Of a DNA stretch of 17,719 bases, positions 1 to 6,139 are shown in pieces. Origin of the DNA: Deltaproteobacteria bacterium (lineage in GTDB: Bacteria; Desulfobacterota; DSM-4660; Desulfatiglandales; HGW-15); assembly GCA_016926135.1 (NCBI GenBank), contig JAFGPH010000435.1:1-17719 (forward strand), written 5' to 3'. A program made the position numbers and the translations under genes. Each line of letters opens with the position of its first letter. Position 1 is the first letter of the stretch. The notes beneath the pieces are model-generated. The model worked only from the letters and a program-made list of their open reading frames with translations, was not told the DNA's origin and searched no databases.

Positions 1-392
1 TCGACGAGCCTTACCACGGGAAGCTTCAGGGACCGGGCCATCTTGGCGAAGTATCCCCGCTTGGCCTTGTACAATCTCCCCACCGACGCGCCCTTGATCC
101 TAAAATCATCCCCGTGGATCGCGACCCTGCGGCCGTGGATCTTGCCGATGCCCATGATGAATGGGCAAGGCACGAAATCCTTGAGTTCGTCATCCTGCAT
201 CTCGTCATAAAAAGCCAGACCGCTCAGAACCCCTCGCTCCCAAAAAGCTCCGGTATCCACCAGCGCTGCGATCCGCTCCCGCACGCTCATCGTGCCGGGA
301 CGGCGCGATCTGGCCAGTTCTTTACGGCTGCCGCCCCCGTGCGCCAGGAGTCTTCTTTTTTCCAGTTCCTTAGTCTCCTTTTGCCACGACAT
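1..392 (-). CDS. Acyl-CoA carboxylase carboxyltransferase (beta) subunit, N-terminal part, cut by the window edge
   Basis: This is the first 130 codons of a biotin-dependent carboxyltransferase of the propionyl-/methylmalonyl-/methylcrotonyl-CoA carboxylase beta family, which moves the carboxyl group from carboxybiotin to an acyl-CoA in the cytoplasm. Family hallmarks are visible: a helical start (MSWQKETKELEKRR), a GGG at residues 19-21, TMSVRERIAALVD near 34-46, then PCPFIMGIGKIHGR and AIHGDDFRIKGASVG in the first crotonase-like fold. The ATG at 392 is preceded by AAGGGAG about 8 bases upstream. It follows the TRAP permease gene on the same strand after 112 bases and is probably the last visible member of that cluster. 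The acyl-CoA substrate cannot be told from this fragment; the rest lies outside the window. Confidence 0.88.
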   Translation of the reverse strand, partial: MSWQKETKELEKRRLLAHGGGSRKELARSRRPGTMSVRERIAALVDTGAFWERGVLSGLAFYDEMQDDELKDFVPCPFIMGIGKIHGRRVAIHGDDFRIKGASVGRLYKAKRGYFAKMARSLKLPVVRLV

Positions 393-504
393 GGTCAGGC
401 TCCCTTGTGCTTTTGCGTTTCTCGGACATCCTCCCTTGACCGACAAGGGAGATGCGCGGTTTTATCGGCCTTTCTCCCGCATCGATCAAAAGACCTTCTT
501 CCTC

Positions 505-2454
505 TCACCCGGCTTGGTTTTGACTGAGGAGCGCCTCCTTTTTCTTCCCCCTCCAGATAAACATGAGGCAAACCAGCGAGACGGCGAGCAACAGGAAGCC
601 GAGCATTCGGACTTTCGGCCAGGGAAGACCCAGGCAGATGCCGCAGACAAACAGGCTTCCCCGCAGCCAGGGAGGTAGTTTCCCCACCTTGGGCATGTAA
701 CCCTCCAGGGAGTAGCTCATGGCGATTACGGCGACGAATATCAGCGTGACGCTCGGCAACACCTCCTGCATTGGCCCCTGAAGAATGATCGCAGGATTGA
801 TCACGAAGAAGAAGGGCACGAAATACTTCACAAAGCCGAGTTGCATAGCCTTGAACCCGGTCCTCATGGGATCGGCGCCTGCCAGACCCGCGGCGGCAAA
901 AGCCGATAACGCAACAGGCGGGGTAATGTAGGAGGCCATTCCCCAGTACATGATATAGAGGTGAACGGCAAGGGGATGAAAGCCGCTCTTGACCAGTGCC
1001 GGGGCGAGGATGAGGGCCAGAAACACATAGCACGCCGTGATGGTCATCCCCATCCCAAGAATGAAGCTCGTCACCGCCCCCAGGACCAAAAGAAGAACGA
1101 CGTTCCCCTTGGCCAAGGAAATGATCTCCGTGGAAAACGAATGGGCCACTCCCGTCAGGGACAGGGACCCGATAATCATCCCTATGGCACACAGAAGGGC
1201 AACCAGTTCCGCCAGAACCTTGCCCACGGACTCCAGAAAAACCAGGAACTTTCCCCCGTTCAACCTCGTTTCCTTTCTGAAATTGCAGGTAACAAGGAGG
1301 ATCAGGCTGGCCCAGAAAGGCGCGTGGATTTCCCAATGCCAGAACAGGAGGGACCAGACAAGGAATAACATCCCCAGCATATGCGTCCATCCCTGTATAA
1401 GGGTCTTCTTCATGGGAGGGATTTCCTCTCTGGGAAGACCTTTCAGGCCCACCTTTGCGGCAAAGGCGTCAACCTGGAAATAGAGGCTGCCGAAATAGCA
1501 CAGGGACGGTATAACCGCGGCAATGCATATGACATGGTAGGGCATGGCCAGGAATTCGGCGATCACGAAGGCGGTCACTCCCATGATGGGGGGCATCAAT
1601 ACACCGCCGGTGGATGCGGCGGCCTCGATCGCACCGGCAAAATGCGGGGGATATCCGGTCCTCTTCATCGTGGGAATCGTAATGGCACCCGTAGTAAGAA
1701 CGTTGGAAATGGAGCTTCCGCTGATGCTTCCGAAAAGGGCGCTTGCGGCGATCGACATCTTTGCAGGCCCACCCCTCATTCCCCCGAAGAGAGAGGACGC
1801 CAGGTCGAGAAAAAACTTGCCTCCGCCCGTCGCCTGAAGGGCCACAGCGAATACCATGTACCCGATGAGGATATTCCCGACCACCTTCATGGGCAGGCCC
1901 GTGACCCCCTCCGTCCCCATGGAAAAAAAGCCCACCAGGCGACTCAGATTGCTGCTGTACCCCTCCAGGAAACCGGGCATGTGTTCGGCGTAGAGGCCAT
2001 AGGTGGCAAAAACAAGGCAGATCAAGGCGAACGTCATTCCTCCCGCCCTGCGGGCCGCCTCCAGGATGACAATCATGAGGACCAGCCCGAGAAGGTAAAT
2101 TCTCGTGGGGGGAATGATCTCCCAACCTTCCTGGACGATCCTGTAGGAGTTGAGAAAGAAATAGAAAGGCGCGATGAAAGCCAGAAGGGCCAGAAGAAGA
2201 TCATACCAGGGAACGGGTTTGCGGAGGGCCTTCCTGCTCATCGGTGCAATCATGAAAAGAAGGGGCAGGAAAAGGGCGATGAGCAAATAGTAGTACCCAT
2301 CCCCCACCAGGACGCCCATGAAATCAAAATGAAACAACTGGTAGATCGTGATGAGCACCCCTGAAACGGCAAATAGAATAAAGATCCCCCGAAGCGGGCC
2401 TGAGAGGGTGCGGTAGCGGGTGACCGAGACCGAGCGTGTCTTCTCAGAAATCAT
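505..2454 (-). CDS. TAXI-type TRAP transporter, fused 4TM-12TM permease
   Basis: This 649-residue inner-membrane protein is the fused small (DctQ-like) and large (DctM-like) permease of a TRAP transporter, the ion-driven, binding-protein-dependent uptake system for organic acids. Hydrophobic segments fill almost the whole length. The large-subunit signature is clear at residues 241-300: FGSISGSSISNVLTTGAITI, then EAAASTGGVLMPPIMGVTAF. A second-half equivalent is GMGMTITACYVFLALILAP followed by YWGMASYITPPVALSAFAAA. Fused permeases of this kind pair with TAXI rather than DctP receptors, and a TAXI gene lies just upstream at 2520-3578. The ATG at 2454 has only a weak ribosome site, and a hairpin plus T5 sits between the two genes, which suggests lower expression than the receptor. 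The substrate is unknown; the neighbouring CoA ligase points to a carboxylic acid. Confidence 0.93.
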   Translation of the reverse strand: MISEKTRSVSVTRYRTLSGPLRGIFILFAVSGVLITIYQLFHFDFMGVLVGDGYYYLLIALFLPLLFMIAPMSRKALRKPVPWYDLLLALLAFIAPFYFFLNSYRIVQEGWEIIPPTRIYLLGLVLMIVILEAARRAGGMTFALICLVFATYGLYAEHMPGFLEGYSSNLSRLVGFFSMGTEGVTGLPMKVVGNILIGYMVFAVALQATGGGKFFLDLASSLFGGMRGGPAKMSIAASALFGSISGSSISNVLTTGAITIPTMKRTGYPPHFAGAIEAAASTGGVLMPPIMGVTAFVIAEFLAMPYHVICIAAVIPSLCYFGSLYFQVDAFAAKVGLKGLPREEIPPMKKTLIQGWTHMLGMLFLVWSLLFWHWEIHAPFWASLILLVTCNFRKETRLNGGKFLVFLESVGKVLAELVALLCAIGMIIGSLSLTGVAHSFSTEIISLAKGNVVLLLVLGAVTSFILGMGMTITACYVFLALILAPALVKSGFHPLAVHLYIMYWGMASYITPPVALSAFAAAGLAGADPMRTGFKAMQLGFVKYFVPFFFVINPAIILQGPMQEVLPSVTLIFVAVIAMSYSLEGYMPKVGKLPPWLRGSLFVCGICLGLPWPKVRMLGFLLLAVSLVCLMFIWRGKKKEALLSQNQAG

Positions 2455-2471
2455 ATACCAGGGCTCTCTAT

Positions 2472-2512
2472 AAAAAGGTCAGGCGGCAGGGCTCATGCCT
2501 GCCCTCCTGACC
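2472..2512 (-). terminator. Hairpin plus T5 between receptor and permease genes
   Basis: GGTCAGG (2477-2483) pairs with CCTGACC (2506-2512), and GGCAGG (2485-2490) pairs with CCTGCC (2498-2503), around a 7-base loop. Read on the minus strand the stem is followed at once by TTTTT (2472-2476). That is the form of a Rho-independent terminator just after the TAXI receptor stop codon and ahead of the permease start at 2454. Because the downstream genes continue the same cluster, it probably acts as a partial terminator or as a 3' end that stabilises the receptor message. Confidence 0.78.
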
Positions 2513-2519
2513 CCTGTTC

Positions 2520-3578
2520 TCACTTCTTCATGCGGGCCGCCTCTGCCTGGAGGAGCTTAGCCTGGTGCTTTTCTTGTTTTTCAGTCCAGACACCGGCCTC
2601 CTTGAAAAACTTCACGGCCCCCGGATGGTACGGGCTCAGAAAGGAGTCGGTCCTCAACGCGCCGTCTCTCGTCCATAGCTTCAGGGTGGGATGCTTTGGG
2701 CTGTAATTATCATAGCTGTTCCAGATCCCCCGGGTGATCTTGTATACGACTTCCTCGTCCAGATTAGGGTAGCACACGAGGCCATAATAGTAGGAAGCGA
2801 TGTCAACCGGTTTCTCCGGTGACGCCCCCGCGCCGCTGGTGGCCCTATACGGACGCAGGTACGGGCAGTATTTGTTGAGCTTGGCCCATCCCTCCTTGTT
2901 GCCTGCGGGTGCCGGGAGCCAGTGGATGCCGTTGGGGGAAGCAGCGAGTTCCACCGCCTTTGCCGAGTTGATCAGGCAGTGGGCCGTATCCGCCGACCCG
3001 TCGATAACGGCGCCCCAGGCAGCGCCCCAACTCGAAACCTGGACGATCTTCACTTCATCCCAGGTGACCCCCCCAAAGGCCATGTATCCTTCGTGAAGGG
3101 ATTTGCAGCCCGGACTGGCAGGGATCAGGGTGACCCTTTTCCCCTTCAGATCCGACAGGGTCTTTATGCCTGCATTTCCCCTGACCATCATTCCGGCAAT
3201 CGCCCCTTCAGGGCAGGCAAAGAGGAGACGGAGAGGCTGAGGCCCCCAATCCTTTTCGGAAAACTCATCCAAACCCATAATCGCGTAATATTGACCCGCG
3301 CCCGTAAACAGAGACAACTGCATCATCCCCTCTTTGAGGGGCAAAATCTTGGACTTGTCCGTCCCCGCAGGGACGACCTTAATCTTGATGCCTTCCTTTT
3401 CCTGGACGGCCTCCATCAAACCCATGGAGATCGCATACCCCGTAGAGCCTACGGAGTAAGTGGTGCAGCTCAGAAGCTTAGGCAGTTCCTTTGCAGTTGA
3501 CGGAGAGGAAACGACCGATACGAGGCCCAGACTGAGGGCCAAGGCCGTGGTTACCCTGAATGCTTTCCATCCTTTCAT
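2520..3578 (-). CDS. TAXI-family TRAP transporter solute-binding protein
   Basis: This 352-residue periplasmic receptor binds the substrate and delivers it to the fused TRAP permease encoded next. The start chosen is the ATG at 3578, because AAGGAGG lies 5 bases upstream and the product then begins with a typical signal peptide (MKGWKAFRVTTALALSLGLV) with likely cleavage after residue 29 (STA, then KELP). An upstream in-frame ATG at 3647 would add 23 residues before the signal and is unlikely. TAXI traits include CTTYSVGSTGYAISMGLMEA near residue 38, VVPAGTDKSKILPLKEG, LKGKRVTLIPASPGCKSLHEGY, and a C-terminal region ending SPYHPGAVKFFKEAGVWT. The gene follows the acyl-CoA ligase after 128 bases and precedes the permease, separated by a terminator-like hairpin. 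Confidence 0.92.
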   Translation of the reverse strand: MKGWKAFRVTTALALSLGLVSVVSSPSTAKELPKLLSCTTYSVGSTGYAISMGLMEAVQEKEGIKIKVVPAGTDKSKILPLKEGMMQLSLFTGAGQYYAIMGLDEFSEKDWGPQPLRLLFACPEGAIAGMMVRGNAGIKTLSDLKGKRVTLIPASPGCKSLHEGYMAFGGVTWDEVKIVQVSSWGAAWGAVIDGSADTAHCLINSAKAVELAASPNGIHWLPAPAGNKEGWAKLNKYCPYLRPYRATSGAGASPEKPVDIASYYYGLVCYPNLDEEVVYKITRGIWNSYDNYSPKHPTLKLWTRDGALRTDSFLSPYHPGAVKFFKEAGVWTEKQEKHQAKLLQAEAARMKK

Positions 3579-3677
3579 GAGTCCCTCCTTATTGGCTAAA
3601 GTGTCCTTGTTGTGCGCCCTCATCCACCACGCAACAGAAAGCCCCATGTGGGAGTTCCGATCCGCACTTTCAAAGAT

Positions 3678-3689
3678 CCCCGGTCGGGG
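3678..3689. other. Short GC inverted repeat between ligase and receptor genes
   Basis: CCCC-GGTC-GGGG forms a 4-bp GC stem in the 128-base gap between the ligase stop and the receptor start. On the minus strand it is followed by a few Ts (ATCTTTG). It is too short to call a terminator with confidence. It could be a weak pause or processing site; no clear promoter was recognised in the gap. Confidence 0.25.
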
Positions 3690-3706
3690 CCTGTTGACGG
3701 TCCTTC

Positions 3707-5080
3707 CTATTTTCCTTCATACCTTTTTTCGAAAACCGGGGTTTTTCTCGTCTCCTTCGGCAACGACCCCGGCGGGACGAATTGAATCTCGGGCCTGATT
3801 TTGATCTTATTGTGCAGCGCCGCCTTGATCCTTTTGCCCAGGTCCTGCAGGTCTTGCCGCCCCATATGCAGGGCATGCTCGACTTTCAACTTGAGAGGGG
3901 GGATGATTCGCGGGGGCGGCGCATCCAGCACAATTCTCACTTCTCCCGTGACGTCCGGGATAAAGCCCGTCACGATGTCCTTAATAGCGGCCGGATACAC
4001 ATTGACTCCCTTCACAATGAGCATATCGTCAGCCCGCCCAATCAGCTTCGCCCGTTTCCCTCGGAATCCGCACCCGGGGCACTCCTTCGTGAAAATCCGA
4101 ACCACATCCCCGTAGGCATATTTCACCGCAGGGCAGGCCTCCCTCTCCAGGGAGGTGTGCACCATTTCGCCGACAGCGCCATCCACATCCGCGTCCACGG
4201 GTTCCTTGGTGATCGGATCCACCAGGTCGTCGTAACTGGTGCACACATCAGGAGCTACGGCATGAAGACCGTGGTAGTCCTCCGAGCCACACGAGATGCC
4301 CATGCAGTTGCCACAGGGCGACCAGTAGTCGTAGGCCCTGCATCCATAGTTCGTTTCCAGCCTTTTCTTGATCTCCGGGATCGCGATCCCGATTTCTCCC
4401 GTGGTCAAGAGCCCCTTCAGCCTGAAGTCTTTGACCTGCTTTCCCAGCGCGTTCGGGGCCTTTTCGATGAGGAACTCGGCCAAGGAAGGCGTGCAGGCCA
4501 GATACGTGGGCCGGGTCAAATCCATGAACTGGAGCAGCATGTCCGTTCCGGCCCTCGCATCAATATCGATGGGGAGCGCTCCCAGACCCCGAAGTCCCCA
4601 GAGGGTCATCGTTGTTGCATAGATGCCCAGGGCGAAGAAGAAAACCACCCGGTCGCCCTTGCCCACTCCGGTCAGCGAAAGCCTGTGCCCCAGTTGCCGG
4701 CCGATGAAGTTGATATCCTTTTCGGTAAAGCTGTAGCTGAAGGTGGGAGTCCCGGTGGTTCCTGAAGTCGTGCCGGTCAGATAGAGGTCTTCCACGGGGG
4801 CGCACAAGTGCATGCCGAAAGGGTGGCCGTAGCGTTGAAGGGACTCCTGGGCGCTTTTCCTTTCATCGTCCTTGACCATGAACACGGGCAGCCTTCGCAG
4901 GTCTTCCATGGTCTTGACATCTTCGGGCCGGGCACCGATTGCATCGAACTTTGCCCGGTAGAATTCGGACCTCTCATAGCAGTATTTCAGTTGCTCCCGC
5001 AGCTTCCCTTCCTGGTAGTGCCGGATCTCCTCCTGGCTCATCCGGTTCAGTTCCGGGATCATGTAGAACTGCTTGCTCAT
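3707..5080 (-). CDS. Phenylacetate-CoA ligase (PaaK)-family AMP-forming acyl-CoA ligase
   Basis: This 457-residue cytoplasmic enzyme of the ANL superfamily should activate a carboxylic acid with ATP and CoA by way of an acyl-adenylate. The order of motifs fits the PaaK branch: phosphate loop TSGTTGTP at 105-112, LLTTGEIG at 225-231, the hinge region IGRADDMLIVKGVNVYP at 347-363, and a C-terminal PKETRKTPVFEK whose lysines could supply the adenylation lysine. The length is usual for the family. Unlike standard PaaK it has Cys pairs at CGNCMGISC (256-264) and CPGC (334-337), possibly a metal site. Its start overlaps the regulator stop as ATGA, so the two are probably translationally coupled. 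With the TAXI-TRAP genes downstream it likely activates the imported acid, perhaps aromatic; isophthalate- or benzoate-type substrates are guesses. Confidence 0.88.
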   Translation of the reverse strand: MSKQFYMIPELNRMSQEEIRHYQEGKLREQLKYCYERSEFYRAKFDAIGARPEDVKTMEDLRRLPVFMVKDDERKSAQESLQRYGHPFGMHLCAPVEDLYLTGTTSGTTGTPTFSYSFTEKDINFIGRQLGHRLSLTGVGKGDRVVFFFALGIYATTMTLWGLRGLGALPIDIDARAGTDMLLQFMDLTRPTYLACTPSLAEFLIEKAPNALGKQVKDFRLKGLLTTGEIGIAIPEIKKRLETNYGCRAYDYWSPCGNCMGISCGSEDYHGLHAVAPDVCTSYDDLVDPITKEPVDADVDGAVGEMVHTSLEREACPAVKYAYGDVVRIFTKECPGCGFRGKRAKLIGRADDMLIVKGVNVYPAAIKDIVTGFIPDVTGEVRIVLDAPPPRIIPPLKLKVEHALHMGRQDLQDLGKRIKAALHNKIKIRPEIQFVPPGSLPKETRKTPVFEKRYEGK

Positions 5081-5829
5081 GCTGGATCCTTTCCGCCTGG
5101 CGTGCTTCGCAGGAGCGACTGCTTCTTTGATTTGTCCACGATTCGCTTGCTGACCTCACGGATATGTTCCGCGCACAAGGTGGCGGCCTGCTGGAGTCCC
5201 CCTTGTTCGATCAACCGGGCAATCTCCCTGTGGGCCTGGAACGTCTTCTTAATCATGGGGGCAGACGGCTCAACATTCCCGAAAAACTCGATGGAGAGGT
5301 CCACAACAATTTTGTGCATGAGGATGATAATCGGATTCTCGGTCATCTCGGCAATGAGTCCGTGGAATCCGAAGTTGGCAACGATCCGTTCCCTGTTCTC
5401 TTTTTTCCGGAAATGCGCCTCTGCCATCTCCACGCTATCACGGAGCCTGGCCACCCAGCCCTGGACCCTCTCCGGGGGAATCAGCTTGTCAAGAATCATC
5501 TGCTCCAGCACGGCCCTTGCCTCGGCCAGGTGAAGGAACGTCACGTTTGCCATCCTCAGCACATTTGCCATCTGGCCGGCAATGTCTCCAAGGTCGACTT
5601 GTTTGATATAGGCCCCACCCATACTGCCCTGACGGACTTCCAGAACACCCAGCTGTTCGAGGTATCGGATGGCTTCCCGAACGGTCACGCGACTCACTCC
5701 GAATATCTTCACGAGTTCGTTTTCAGATGGAAGTTTGGCCTCCGGTTTGAGGTCCCCTCTCAGAATGGCCTCGAGAACCTGATCCACAATATTCTCGTAG
5801 ATCCGCGCCTCCCTCACCTTTTTGAACAC
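5077..5829 (-). CDS. FadR/GntR-family transcriptional regulator (FCD domain)
   Basis: This 250-residue DNA-binding regulator has an N-terminal winged helix-turn-helix (YENIVDQVLEAILRGDLKPE, LPSENELVKIFGVSRVTVRE, AIRYLEQLGVLEVRQG) and an all-helical C-terminal FCD effector domain. FCD marks are NFGFHGLIAEMTENP and a later QAHREIARLIEQGG, with histidines in the positions often used for metal or ligand binding. The start chosen is the GTG at 5829, because GGAGG lies 5 bases upstream. The longer in-frame ATG at 5910 lies upstream of the -35 element recognised at 5890-5895 and would not be on that transcript. The gene is first in its cluster and overlaps the ligase start by ATGA. It probably represses or activates the uptake and activation genes in response to the acid or its CoA ester. 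Confidence 0.88.
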   Translation of the reverse strand: MFKKVREARIYENIVDQVLEAILRGDLKPEAKLPSENELVKIFGVSRVTVREAIRYLEQLGVLEVRQGSMGGAYIKQVDLGDIAGQMANVLRMANVTFLHLAEARAVLEQMILDKLIPPERVQGWVARLRDSVEMAEAHFRKKENRERIVANFGFHGLIAEMTENPIIILMHKIVVDLSIEFFGNVEPSAPMIKKTFQAHREIARLIEQGGLQQAATLCAEHIREVSKRIVDKSKKQSLLRSTPGGKDPA

Positions 5830-5850
5830 GGCAGCCTCCAAATCATGAAT

Positions 5851-5869
5851 ATGTCTATCTGTTATACAT
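5851..5869. promoter_or_regulatory. Palindromic candidate operator for the FadR/GntR regulator
   Basis: ATGTCTATCTGTTATACAT is an imperfect 19-base palindrome with 7 of 9 arm positions pairing. It overlaps the edge of the -10 box and the predicted transcription start. FadR-type regulators bind short palindromes of this size, so autoregulation is likely. This is inference from position and symmetry. Confidence 0.5.
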
Positions 5870-5895
5870 TTTACTGTTAGTTTAATTGGTGTCAA
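5868..5895 (-). promoter_or_regulatory. Sigma70-like promoter of the regulator-ligase-TRAP cluster
   Basis: On the minus strand TTGACA (5890-5895, perfect -35) is followed after 16 bases by TAAAAT (5868-5873, 5 of 6 matches to the -10 consensus). Transcription would begin near 5861, about 30 bases ahead of the GTG start and its GGAGG. This is the best promoter match seen in the window. Confidence 0.72.
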
Positions 5896-5962
5896 GAGAA
5901 TTCCTGGCACCCGGTTCCGTTGAAGGGCGCTGCGCCCAAAAGGGCCTGTTCACCCTCCGATA

Positions 5963-5980
5963 CCCTTCGACAGGCTCAGG
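5963..5980. repeat. Intergenic dispersed-repeat-like segment
   Basis: The 18-base string cccttcgacaggctcagg matches a motif I know as a widely dispersed intergenic repeat in many environmental bacteria; on the opposite strand it is read as the spurious peptide PEPVEG. Only one copy lies in this window, so its repeat nature rests on prior knowledge. Part of it (ACAGGC) can pair with GCCTGT at 5944-5949. Confidence 0.45.
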
Positions 5981-6139
5981 ACTGGCTCTCGGGCGAATGC
6001 ACCTTGCGGATCTTACGGGATTGATTTTCCGTTCGTGGTAAGGTATCGAACTATGAACGGATTGCCGCTGAAGGACTTTTTGCGAAGCCGTCAACCTTCA
6101 CCACTGGACCGATGAGGGACCGGATGGAGAAGAATCCGA

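Larger units (their letters stand above)
5830..6139. other. Divergent intergenic region between the regulator and the oxidoreductase gene
   Basis: This 310-base gap holds the regulator promoter and operator on its left side, a GC hairpin (GGGCG-CTG-CGCCC, 5925-5937), a dispersed-repeat-like segment (5963-5980), and an inverted repeat TCCGTTC/GAACGGA (6028-6034 and 6055-6061). A weak promoter candidate for the rightward gene is TTGATT (6021-6026), a 17-base spacer, then TATCGA (6044-6049). No convincing gene is seen in it. Confidence 0.5.

Noticed and set aside
421..490. Terminator or hairpin between the TRAP permease and carboxyltransferase genes
   Set aside because: Only a 6-bp pairing GATGCG/CGCATC with a loop of about 21 bases was found and no T-run; not convincing.
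395..1390. Minus-strand frame of 331 codons overlapping the TRAP permease in another frame
   Set aside because: The TRAP frame has membrane segments and family motifs across the same bases; this one has neither.
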